A stretch of DNA of 64,000 nucleotides from Desmodesmus armatus (Eukaryota; Chlorophyta; Chlorophyceae; Sphaeropleales; Scenedesmaceae). Location: contig VIIQ02000218.1 of the NCBI GenBank assembly GCA_007449985.2, positions 104,042 through 168,041 of the forward strand. The letters run 5' to 3'. The notes below the pieces were generated by a model that saw nothing but the letters and a program-made list of their open reading frames with translations, ran no database searches and was not told where the DNA came from. Position numbers and translations under genes: made by a program. This document shows, piece by piece, positions 12,001 through 23,566 of this stretch (the first letter of the stretch is position 1; every line of letters starts with the position of its first letter).

Positions 12001-15000
12001 AAGCAGAACGTACAGCCACACCACAACCTGTCACACAGCCACGGCATGCAAGCCCACAGCAGCACGTTACAGCCAGCCCCTGTGTTGGGGTCCCACCTGA
12101 AGCTGTGGGAAGAAGCCTGCCCCATTGCCCACCACGTGGAAGGGCAACGGTGAGTACAGCGGTGTGTTCTTGTTGGCGTTGCCCAAGTCCTTCACTGCAG
12201 CAGTAGTCCTGCAGAATGCACAAGAAACATGTCTACTGTGTGAGCACGTCATGCATACAGTCTTCAGCGATATGTATGGTCAATTTTGGCTGCACAGGAA
12301 GGCAACGGGGCATGCCCTTCTACACAAACTGCAGCAAGCAAAGGGCCACACGACATACCTTGCGAACTGCAGTTGCAGTGTACGGGTGTTGCAGCCGTTC
12401 AGTAGCCGCAGCCTGTAGGTATCGGGGGCGATCGTCTGCAGCAGCGGGGGAAATGAACGACTTTTGTTTAGGCCGGGCAGCAACGCAAAACCTTAGCGCC
12501 AGCCACCCTTATTATAGCGCAGTCGTCGGGACATAACCATAGCCGCTGGCCGTCACGTTCGCGCGAAGGCAACGCACATGCACATCACAGCATGTGCACA
12601 CCTTTTTGGGCCAGGTCTTGCCGTTGACTGTCATCATCACCGGGCTTGATGCGTCAGGTCCGAACGTGAAGCCGGGGATCCACAGCGGGGGCTGCACACC
12701 AGCGGGAAACGCCATGGCCTTCGGCACGTCGGCAACGGGATACCAGAACTTGCTGTTCTGCTCAAAGACCCTGTCCTGGATCACGAGTGGTAGCTCGCGG
12801 ATGTCGGCAGGGTCTTCGGCACCGCCAGGAGGGGGATAGGGCAAGCCTGGAAGCTCTGGACCTGTTGCACACACCCAACACTAATGTGGCTTGTCACATT
12901 GGTGTTGTGCTGAGATACTGAATTGTCGAACAGCAGACGTGCCAAACTGGATGGACAGGCGCAGTCTACTGGCTGATGCAGCAAGCATGAACACCGTCCG
13001 GAAATGCTTGGCAGCAGTATGAGGATGCATCTATCAACTTCAGCTCCGTGCAAGCCCAAGGGCACGCATCTGCAGTCAGCTGCCGTTCACACAAGAGCAG
13101 CTGCAATTTGTAACACACCTGCGTCTTCAGGTGAGTATGTTGGGAAGAACTTGCGCACCATGTAGAAGCCAGACATGCCAGCTGCAGGCACGTCAGGACG
13201 CAGGCAGCCATACAACACACACTTACTGAGTTGCACCATGCAGGCCACGGCAGAAATGCTGTAGTGACCGTATGAGCCTTGTTAGCTCCCTACGGGAAGT
13301 TCAGGCACGGCCCAAACCATGTAACAGTAACAGTGACAGCACTGAAAGTGTGCAACACTTGAAGGCTTACCATACACGTTGAGCCTGGCGAGTCCCAGCC
13401 TGCAGCACCAGAAACAGCACGCCTCCAACGCTTTGTTTGCAGCACGACTGGCTTGTTGCTGCAGTAGTGCTGAGTTGCAGGATTGTGCAAGCGATGCTGC
13501 GCTTGCAAGTGCTGAGCTCCCAGCCAGTATTCGAAACAATCGGTCAGGTCAGGGCCCCTGACAGTGTCAGCTGTCTCATCATGAGAGCTGGGCTTGCAGT
13601 GGGTGCCACACAGTCTGCATGCCTCCACTTCCATTGCAACAGTAACATTCAAACCGTCTGGGCCAGACTGACCATAACTAGCAGCTTGGTGACCAACGAC
13701 ATGTGGGCACATACTGACCACTTTGCGGAACCCTACCAAGCTGTGATATCATTCATTCAACCTTTGCCGTGAACCCCAACCCCCTCGCTGTTAAGCCCAA
13801 GGCCGCCTGGCCAGCACTCACGTGTTGTCATGGTACCAGGCCGTGGAGGGTCTCTGCATGTTGGGGTAGAGGTAGGTGGCGCTGCCTGGCTCATAGGCCT
13901 CCTCTGGCTGGCAGGTCTCCTTGCTGTACTCATGTTGGAAGGGATTGTACCAGCTGCCAACCTGCACGTGTACACCCGACGCATGACTCATGATGTGACC
14001 CAAACTTTTGATAGTGTCATATGCAACCCTGTGCTACAGTTCATGTGCACCTGCAACTGGTGGGGTTTTGTTGTCCGGGCCTGCCTTGCAGGCAAAACCT
14101 CAGCATAGCTGTTGCTGTGACTGTTTGGCTGCAATGTGTGTTGGATGCTTGCGCTGCAGCTGCTGAGTCCTTTCAACGTCATGTTCCACCTGTTTAAAGC
14201 TTGGGGTCTCCTCCTCGCCATCAGGCATGTACCAGGCCTCGGGGTAGCCGTCAGAGTGGTCCCGCACACCCTCCGTGCCGTGCTGCAGGGCAGATAGGCA
14301 GATGCACATCGTACACATCAGTTGTGATGCACAGCGACAATAGTGCGTTCATGACTGGCATTTGTCACACCTTTGCCGAGTGCAGCCTCAGCTTTATACT
14401 GTAGGCCCTCCTGCGTCACGCCAAACTGTAGGGGCTCTGCCCTTTGCCAGCCCAGATTGTTTAGCACGTCCTGATGCAGGCATTCAATCCCTGCCATTTC
14501 CCTCCTGATGCAGGCATTCAATCCCTGCCATTATCAAATGCATTTTCTTGTGCATCCCCGCCCCCAAAGCAGCTGCCGGACCTAGAGCTGTCCCCGGCCC
14601 CACTCCCAGCACTCACCACATGTGTGACGATGGGTACTGGACCGCTGTACACCCCACTGGCAGCCCTGCACACAGCAGCACACAGCAGTGGCTGTACGTA
14701 ATGCCGAGAACAGCAGCTCGCATCATGATGCATCAAATCATGCACAAGCCACCTGGGGTTGTTGCACCAACACAGCTGCCAACCCCTGTTTGCTGTGAGT
14801 ATTGCACTGTGCAAGTATGGGTTATGTGAGCCAAGGCTGGCACCTAATCACACCAGGAGAACAGCATCTGCAGCCAACTTCCAGGCATTAACACCACTGC
14901 TTCAGCACCAACGATAGTACGCACCGTTTGCAGTCCTTGTTGTTTGCGCAGTCGCCTGGATATGTGCTGCTGCAGTCTCTGCAGGGAGAGCTGTCAATGA

Positions 15001-18000
15001 CGCCACCAAGCGCCTGGACACAGCAGCAGCAGCAGCAGCAGCAGCAGAGCAACCAGACAGTGCAGCTTCAGCAGTCTGCACGGACGTGTTGCGGCTTCAC
15101 TACTTTGCATGGGCAACAAAGGGTCAATGTACACCAGAAATTTGCCTGGCATGTGCACCAGGGCTAATGCGGCAAGGGAAAGCAAGCATTCAGGCACATA
15201 CAGACAGAGGTGAGAAGAGTTGCATGGATCACGGACGAGCAGCTGGGCCAGCCGCAGCCTCAAACTGTCAGTCCTTTTGACATGCAAATCTGCTGACACG
15301 GCTGCACACGCACAGGGTCACTTGTCTCCACTGGTGGCACCTGAAGCAGACAGGCCACTGATGTTGATGCGCACAGACCCTCTGTGCGTAGCAGCTTGCT
15401 AGGTCGCATAATGTGCATGACGTTTGACAATTGCATACCTCAGGGTTTGCCCAGTGCAGCGTTTGGTCAACAGCATAGTCCAGCAGGTGTGGCAGGTGGT
15501 TGCCCTCATCGTCCTTGAGGCTGTTCACCCACATAACCCGGTTAGGGGTGAAGCGCTGCAGCAGCAAAGCACAGCACAGCACGGCACAGCACAGCATACA
15601 ACAAGACAGAGTGACACGTCAGATGCATGTTCCCCACCACCAAGCCAGGCTTGCCTGCCAAAGTAGCAATGGTGTAGCAATGTGAACGTCAGTAGGATCA
15701 CCGCTTGATGCATGCTGCATGGCCACACTTTGACTGTGAGTGAGCTGTCGCTTTCAACACAACTCTCACATGGCCACGAACTGACAGGTTGGCAGGCCGT
15801 ACCTGGGCCTCTATGGTGAACGCTGGCCAGTTGTGGCGACCTTTCATGCCCTTGGGCCCGTAGCTGCAGTGCACAGCATAACACAGCACGCAGCAGCGCA
15901 GCACAACAGAAGCAATGTTCAGGAGTATGACATGCCACAATGGATTCTTGACTGGCCGTGTTAACGTGCGCCATCCCCGGAAACACGTCTCAGTACCGAG
16001 CGCATCACTGTTCTTTGCGCAGGATGGCCCAGTGGCTGCACCTTGCAAGTTGCTATCAGACAGCCTGATTCGGAATCAGCAAACAAACCGCAACAGCATC
16101 TGTGGAGTGCTACTTACGCTAACACGGGGGTCTTCTTGAACTCCAGAGGGCACGTCACCCTTGGGTTGCTGGGCCTCAGGGGTTTTTGACCGACGGGCAG
16201 CACCTCCTGCTTGACTCGCTTCACTGAGATGCGGTACTCCTTGAACTCAGAGGGCGGCTCACATCCTGCAGTACATGCACACGTGCGGCACGTACACAAT
16301 CACGTATGTCAAGTATGGGGTTGGGAGACTGGCCGGTTGGGGCAGGGGTACAACTTACGCTGTGAGAGTAGCTCAAGAACAGCTGCAGATGTACATGCGC
16401 AAGCATGAATGCATGCAAAAGCGTGAGGTCCACTGTGACGAGTTAGCCAGTGACTTGGTGCTTGTTGCATGAGGCAAAAGGGTTGCCACAGACATGCATC
16501 TGGGTCCCCATCTGGCACCTGCCCGGCTGCGCAGCCCCAATTCCTCCCACATCACTCTTTGCCACAACCCTCACAGCTCACCATAAGGTTGCTCATAGCC
16601 TGGGTCAACAATCTTCGGAGACTGCTGAAGTGGCTCAACCTTCTTCTGCGACTTTTGCACGCGTCCAGCTTTCCTCGTAGCCTGTGGCTCCAAGCGCTCG
16701 AGCCTTGCTGGCTCGCCCCTGTCCTCTGGCACAAACTCCTCAGTCCCAGGAAGCTGCTGGTCACTCTTCTTCTTCTCTTCACTGACCTGGCCCTCACTCT
16801 TTGTGTCCTTTGCTTGGACACGGCTGGGTGTAGCCGCAGACTTGCTGGCCCTGGGGTTGCCCCAGCGGGATACTGCAAGCTTGGCAGGCTGGTACGCATC
16901 GTCACCAAGGGCTTGAAGGCCTTGCTCTAATTCAGGAACGGATGCGAGCACAGCACGTTGGTAGGCATCATCGTACCTTGTCTCAGCGAATAAATACGTC
17001 CCAGCAGATAGGGTCGTCGACACTGCAAGGTTTGCAGGCTGGTAGGCGTCATCGTCTTGCTCCTGTGCTTGTACCGCGAGAGATGCCAACTCAGCAGGTT
17101 TGTCTGTGTCATACACATACTTTGGTTGTTGCGGTTGAGGCTCGTAGGCAGGCTGGTAGGCATCCTTGTCATCTTCAGCTTGTTCAGGCAAGGGTTCATT
17201 GTAGATGTACCGCTGCTGCGGCTGGGGCGGGTATGCGCCTTGCTGCTGCTGGGGTGGAGGAGGGTAGGCATGTTGCTGCTGTGACGGTGCCGGCTCGTCA
17301 TACACAAACTTTGGCTGTGGCGGTGGCGCCGGGTATGCAGCATCTTTCGGCTTGGGGAGGGGCACAGCATTCTTGGCAAACTCGTCCAGAAGGATGGGGG
17401 TAATTGGCTTCGCTGGTAGGACCGGCATGTCCTGCGTTGTGGGTTGCGTACGGAGTGGGTTGAAGGGGGCGCAACAGCCAGGCGCAATAGTTCAGCAGAG
17501 GAACAGCGATTGAGCATTGTGACTTAATGATGGCTTGTGTGGTTTGGGCTACAAAGCAGGTAGTGTGCACGCAGGGTGGCAAGGGCGGTCAGTGGGTCCT
17601 GGGCATGACGACCGTCGAGCGCTGCACCGCAGCTGCTCTTGCAACAGCAAACTCACTGACAACACAATGGCGGTGATGCTGCTTAGGTCAGGAGCAGCAG
17701 CGGTTGCACTCCCTTCCCAGGTTCAACCATAGGCTGTGTCCTGCCCACGCTGAACCCTGGAACCTTGTGATTGTGTGCACCGCTTGACAGACTGCAGTTC
17801 AACCCCATGGCCATGGCCGCGCCCCCCCTGCGGCAGATTGCGCCATGGCCAGACAAGCAGCCCCAAATAGCGGCCACTGTACCTTGACATGTCCACTGTC
17901 GCCGTCCCCCAGGCGGCGATCCACATGCTGCTTGTCATGTCGTTGCCGCGAGCCACCACCGCCGCCGCCTGCACTAGAGCCGCCACCTTGCCCAGCATAG

Positions 18001-20412
18001 TCTCCAGGCTCTTCAAGCTGCTGCTGCTGCTGCTCCTCCTCCTCCTCCTCCTCCTCAGAACCCTTGCGTGGGATGCGTCTGAACTGCCTGTGCAGGGTGT
18101 GTTTGCTGGAGCTGTAGCTGTCATCAGGCTGGGGCCTTGCTGGGCCTGGGGCTGTCTGGTGGGAGTTGGGGGCATCGTCATCATCACTGGAGACTTCCTG
18201 CACAGGGAGGGCAGGGGCAAAACAGGGTGACAGGATGATTTGAATGGGACGGCCTTGAAATGTTGCTCGCTTGACAGATGCGGCAGGCCTAGCTGTACTA
18301 TCACACGTCAATACCCACCCTCCCGGACGCACGTGTAGTGCTGCTAAACTATGAGTCGGTCATGGTAGTGTGCTGTTGAATGCCGTGTGCACATCTGCGC
18401 ATGTATGCATGCCTGCTTCACCCTCCCAAACAGACCTGATCCCTTGCACAGACAGATTGCCTGGCAGGCTGCAGCCTGCAACCAGGGGTTTGAGCCCCAA
18501 ACCAATCGCCTGCATACCTTGCTGCGGTAGCTGTTGGGCGCCTTTGGCCTGGGGCTGGGGTCATAGGCCTGCCGTTGGTCAGGGCTTGGATAGTCGTCCT
18601 GCAAACCACACACACCGTGCAGCATTCACTTGCCTGGCATACGCTGGCGAAGCAGCTGCTACATGCATTCTTGCCCAATAGGAAGCGTGAGTAACATGCT
18701 GCTGCTGCTGCTGCGGCATGTGGTAATGGTGCTGTTGTTTAGCACGGCATGTATCGTGCAAAATAATATGCTACACGAGCTACTTCTGACAAAATGCTGC
18801 TGGGCCACCCAGTGCTGCTACTGCTGCTGGTGGTAGTGGTGTACCAAATGCCGCTGCCAACTGTGCGGCATCAGGTGTGTGGCTTGTGTTTCTGCTACCA
18901 CTGCACAATCGTCCCAGCAAGCACACCTGTGCGTAATGCTTGTCTTTCCCCTGCTGCTTGTAGTAGCTGTCTTGGCCCTTGTTGCTTCCACCGCGCTTGG
19001 ACTGCTGCTGCTGCTGCTGTTCCCTGCTGGCGTAGTCCTCGTTGCGTTGCTGCTGCGGCGGCTGCTGCTGCTGCTGCCGCTGCTGCTTGGGCTTCTCCCA
19101 GCTGTGATCTCCATCTTCCTCCACCTCCTCCTCATAGCCCCCGTTCTTCGCATCCTCCCTGGGGCCTCGACTGCCCCTACTGTGGTAGTTACTGTTGCTG
19201 TCATGGCCCTCCCTCTGGTGGTACTGATCGTCCAGAGGGTCAGCGCCATCCCGGCTCTTGCTGTGGTCAATGAGGCCAATGCCCTCGTACCCGTCAAGAG
19301 GGGTGAACTTTGGGCCCTGCTGCTGGTGTTCTTCCTGCTGCTGTTCATGCTGATCTTCCTCCTCTTGCTGCTCGTCTTGCTCTCCATACTGCTTGCAGTT
19401 TCTGGGGACAATGTCAGCAAAGTTGAAGCAGCCGGGATCCTGCACATTACAGCACACCGCAGCATGACACACACGGCACAGCGCGCAGCATGCTATAGAT
19501 CAGCACAGCAAAAAGCGTCACAATGCAGTGCCTGACACACTGTAGGCATGCTGATGTTTGTTTCTAGCAGCAGCAGTGAGGGTGAGAGGCGAGGGTTGCT
19601 GCTGCTTGTGGTGCTGACTTTGTTTTGTACTCTGCCACGGGCCCAAGCAGAGCAAACCACAGAACTCAGGCACTTTGCTGAGGGGGCTGCTTGGGAAGCA
19701 CTTAGTAACCCTGCGCTTGAGGCATTCAAAGGGTCGTGTTGAGACCTCTGATGCCCAGCAGAGGCTCCGCTGTGGCTGCGTGGGCTTCTGGCTTTCAGTT
19801 GGAGTGTCAATTGCACCTGCTTGCTGCCAGTTGGCATAGGCAGCGGGAGCACCAGCTCTGTGACAAACTTAGGCACGCACTCCGGCATCAGGGGTTCCCC
19901 TGAGGGTGGCGCACGCACTGCAGCAGCAGCAGGTCGTGACATCAAACCATTCAATTCAGGGTCTTGCTGCATCAGGCTCGAATTGGGGGGAGGCCAGAAC
20001 AGGTTGGTATGGCGGTGCTGTATGGTGCAGTTGCTTGCATGCTGGAATTGCACTCATTGTCTGTGCACGTAAGGACGTGTGCTGCAGTTCAGTACTGCAC
20101 ACTGTAGTCAAACCGGCATATGCTGGCAAATGAGTGTCACATAGCCCATTGTAACAGATTCAAGTATGTAATCGCACGTACCATGCAAGAAATATGTGCA
20201 GTCGTGCAAGCAGGCAATGGCGCAGGTGTGCTGTCTGTAAACCCACCTCCCACCACCATGTTGCTGCTGCCCGTGGTGCTGCTGCTACTATCTGAGAACT
20301 TCTGGCGTAAATCTGGTCTAGGCTTCCATGAAAGAGGTTCATGAGCTTGGGCACCGTGCAGTGCAAGCAACAGCACCACCACCCCAACCAGATTCCAGGC
20401 TGGCTGTCCCAT
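9054..20412 (-). CDS. Secreted CotA-like multicopper oxidase with a large disordered insertion
   Basis: At least 25 exons can be read on the minus strand with matching phases: 20412-20254, 20017-19817, 19439-18927, 18598-18518, 18197-17883, 17431-16582, 16265-16118, 15863-15803, 15555-15439, 14978-14925, 14665-14617, 14282-14190, 13961-13822, 13399-13371, 13181-13119, 12861-12602, 12435-12359, 12208-12097, 11818-11755, 11408-11311, 11024-10860, 10535-10502, 10267-10109, 9607-9573, 9298-9054. A signal peptide (MGQPAWNLVGVVVLLLALHG) opens the protein. Landmarks of the CotA/bilirubin-oxidase branch follow: VDQTLHWANPE, THVHG, SDGYPEAWY, TAWYHDNTLGLARLNVY, VNGKTWP, YRLRLLNG, LLLGPAERYDIIIDLS, EEWDIINLTEDAHPIHVHG. 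These blue-copper enzymes oxidise phenols or metal ions outside the cell while reducing oxygen. Two points are odd: the second His of the usual WYHDH is Asn, and the C-terminal HCHxxxHE copper motif was not found after 9054. One small exon near 15.3 kb and one near 9.44 kb are unresolved. Confidence 0.8.
13271..13340 (+). mobile_element. LINE 3'-end remnant in an oxidase intron
   Basis: ATGAGCCTTGTTAGCTCCCTACGG and a following CATGTAACAGTAACAGTGAC tail match the 3' end of the LINE at 4174-4245. It lies in the intron between the exons at 13399-13371 and 13181-13119, antisense to the gene. Confidence 0.6.
14472..14532. repeat. 27-bp direct duplication in an oxidase intron
   Basis: Two identical copies, starting TGATGCAGGCATTCAATCCC, lie at 14472-14498 and 14506-14532 with 7 bp between them. 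Confidence 0.8.
16582..19439 (-). other. Disordered, repeat-bearing insertion in the oxidase
   Basis: Four exons (19439-18927, 18598-18518, 18197-17883, 17431-16582) add about 586 residues between an N-terminal arm (CVPKFVTELVLPLPMP) and the first cupredoxin strand (SEFKEYRISVKRVKQ). The insertion is Glu/Gln-rich at first (QQEEEDQHEQQQ), then acidic, then Pro/Gln/Tyr-rich. The last exon has four imperfect copies of D-D-A-Y-Q-x-A (with LAVS after two of them) and three F/Y-V/I-Y-D/N motifs. A second arm-like motif (PILLDEFAKNAVPLPKP) occurs at its start. Ordinary CotA-like enzymes have only a few dozen residues in this position. Confidence 0.65.
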
Positions 20413-21108
20413 GCTGTAACGTCAATGGAGATGCTGCTTTGCGTACTGCATTTTGGTTGTGTCGACAAGTACTGTCAATGTCTCGGCGGGGAGTTGAGAA
20501 CGAGACCAGCTGTTTATTGCTTGAACGGAACGGAACGGTTGTCAACCGTCCAGGCATCCTCAGGACCATCACTTCTTTGCTTGCCCGAAGCATCAACACG
20601 ACTGTCCTTGTGTAGCCTGAAGCTTCGCATACCTGTCTCAGCAGTGCTCTCCCTGCTGCAGCTGTGTTGGAGTGGTTGCCACCCGTGTACATCAGTCTCT
20701 GGATGCCGGCTTACGACCACAGTAGCAGCAATGCATTGTAAGCATCAACATCAGTTCTGAGTTGCCTCAACACCGCAGCTAGCAAGGTGGGCTCCATGCC
20801 AGGCGTAGGGCAGCAATGCTGCCAGGCTGGCGGGCCACCTGTCACTGCAGCCTCAATTGGCCTCTGGGGGCAGGTTCATGGCTTCAAAAAAGTCTTGTCT
20901 TGCATCATACGATTGTACAGCACACTCAATCTCCTGCATGCGCTGCTTCGGCAAATAGTCTTTGGGCGGGAGCTGGAAGGGGGGTGTCAACATTGTCTTC
21001 CTGTTGTGTTGGTGCATGCCAACCATGGCTGAACAATGATCATAGGTTTAGGTCTACTATCCACTACGTGAGGCGTGCACAATTTCTGTATGTGCTGTAT
21101 CCTGCAGG

Positions 21109-22961
21109 ATGCCAGGCAAACACGGCTCCATGCTGCTGGACCTGCCGGACCCCTGCCTGCTGGCAGTGATGCGTGAGCTAGCAGAGGACGACCAGCACAG
21201 CCTCTTCAACGCTGCCAGGGCGCACAGCAGGCTGCGCCAGCTGACTATACCAGCGCTGTGCAGCATCGTAGTGCAGGCCCTAGAGCAGCAGCAGGCGGAC
21301 AGCGTGTTGCAGTACCTTCGCAAGCATGGTCAGCACATGGACAGCGTCGTGCTGTGGGGGTCCTGGGCAGAAACTATCACCCTGCAGGATATGCCGCCAC
21401 TCCTGCAGCTGACAAACCTGCAGTTCTTGGGCGTGCGCCTGCAGCTGCGGCCTGGGAACGGCTTCCAGGGCGTGCTGGGGGCTGCTGCTCCTGCAGAAGC
21501 GCCACCCCTCAAGCAGCTCAAGCTCCTGCGCTGCGCGCTGCTTGATGGGGAGGCGGCGCTGGCAGCAGCACTGTCGCTGCTGCCTGCGCTTGAGCACCTC
21601 GAAATCAGCAAGCACCCCATGCAGGGCGAGTGCCTGCAGTTCCTAGCTGACGTCTTTGCAGCGGACTTGCAGCAGCTGACACACCTGACACTGCATGGGG
21701 TCACCCTGCAAGGGCCAAGCCAACAGGCCTTGCAGGAGTGGCGGGGGCTGTCGCGGCTTGAGAGCCTAGACCTTGCGCAGCACATGTTTGCGCCTGAAAG
21801 GTACACCATCCCCGCCAGCTTGCTGCAGAGCGCACACCATCTAACGCGGATGGTCCTGAAGGATTTCGCGTCAGAGCCAGGTGTCTTGGCAGGCAAGACG
21901 AGGCTACAGCACCTGAATGTTTCCATCAGCTGGGACACGGTGGTTCAGGGTACGTGGGCTGCACAGGTGCTGTCCCACTTGCAGCACCTGCAGCAGCTGA
22001 CACACCTTGACCTCGATGTCAGCATCAGAAACGATGAGGCAGACCCCCCAGCAGCACCGTACTCAGCCCTGACAGCCAGCAGCAAGCTGCAGTTCCTCCA
22101 CGTCAGCGGATGGGCGGTGCCAGCAGCTGCCTGGCAGCACGTGTTCCCTGCTGGCAGGCAGCTGCCGCACCTGACGTCACTGAACATTGCAGGTCTCAAG
22201 CGGCCAACAGGGGGGTGGGCAGCAGCGCCTGAGGGCAGCCGCCTTGTCAGCTGCTGCCCTGGGCTGCAGGCCCTGGATGTTCAGGGCTTACACTGCCCCA
22301 CGGGGACGCTGGCCTCTCTGGTTGGGCTGAGCGGGCTGCACACGCTGCGCATGGGTGGTGAAGGTATTCATGTGCAAGGCTTGCAGGAGCTGAGTTTGCT
22401 GACAGGGCTGAGGGAGCTGTTTGTGTGGGCTCCACACTGTGTTGACGAGGGGCTCCTGCTCCAGCTGACAGCGCTGAAGCAGCTGACAGAACTGACCTAT
22501 GGCAGCCAGTGGGATGAGCATGATGTTGTGTACAACCTGAGCCTTGAGGTTACGGTAAGGGTGCCATCATGTGTCTGCTGCCTGCCTGCTTTCTGGTGTG
22601 GCAAGGGCTGTGCTGCTGTGTATTCAAGCTGGCCATGTTGACTACACGTATCTGGTGTTCTTGTCCGACGTCGACATGGCATGCCTCCTGGCGTCGAGCG
22701 TGTTGTTTACATGTTGTTTGTGACCTCGATCGTGTCATGCTGGAAAAGCATTGCAGTCATTCATTTTTTGCCGCTGCTGCGTTGGCTTTGTTCTGCCTTG
22801 TGCAGGACGAGGGTTGGGAGGCGCCCGTGTGGCGCCAGCTGCTGCAGCTACACCTCAAGCACAGCGACCCGCAGGTGGTGCAGAAGGCAGCTGCAGCGCT
22901 GGCTGAGGAAGTAGCGCCAGATCAGCCATGCACCGCTGCTAGCAGCCGTGCAGAGTGTTGA
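21109..22961 (+). CDS. F-box-like leucine-rich repeat protein
   Basis: Exon 1 (21109-22554) and exon 2 (22806-22961), joined by a phase-0 intron (GTAAGG...GCAG), encode 533 residues. The first 55 residues (LLDLPDPCLLAVMRELAEDD, then SLFNAARAHSRLRQ) resemble an F-box. From about residue 85 come irregular leucine-rich repeats with units such as LTHLTLHG, LESLDLAQ, LTHLDLDV and LQALDVQG. The C-terminal exon (WRQLLQLHLKHSDPQVVQKAA) is a short helical tail. Such proteins usually act as substrate adaptors or recognition scaffolds; the partner cannot be told from the sequence. It is not a membrane protein. A related gene lies 600 bp downstream. A TGTAA motif at about 23361 could serve polyadenylation. 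Confidence 0.75.
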
Positions 22962-23566
22962 GGCAACTGCTGTGGGCTGAAGGTGAGCAGCTGCTGGAAC
23001 TTGGCTTTGAAACAACAACAGGAAAGCTTTGCTGTGACGGATAGGGTTGCTCGTGAACGGCAAACGACCATGGCCGACAGCATGCTGCTGTTGTGTGTCG
23101 GAGGCGGGAGCATTGTCAAGGCCACTGGTGACTGACATCCCTGCCTGTGATGGTGTTTGCTGTGCTGTACAGGGACATGTTCTGCCGCCCTTGCCAAGGC
23201 GTGTGGTGGTCCTGGTGCTGTACCCAGGTTGTGGGGAAGGTTGGAGGGGCCAGGACCTCCCCTTCCTGCAAGGGTCCTGCAAGGGAGGGGCACATGAAGA
23301 AGACTTGGCGGCGGCAGCAAGGGGTCAGTGCCTGACAAGTTGGTGACTGAGCTGGAAGTCTTGTAATGTCAGCTCATTTGCAGAGCTGATCATTTGGTTG
23401 AGACCTTCCTTATAGGGTTGAGGTTTCATTGAACCCTGAGGTTTTCAAGGTGTTACGCCTGAGGCATATGCCACTGTGCGGATGTGTATGAAAATTTATC
23501 CTCTCCCAACGACGGTCGTAAACACTTCCAGTGTCATCAACATTGCCTGCTGATCTACAGAACACC

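Noticed and set aside
18794..19535. Plus-strand Leu/Val-rich frame resembling a membrane protein
   Set aside because: It is the antisense of Gln/Glu-rich oxidase exons, where CAG repeats read as CTG (Leu).
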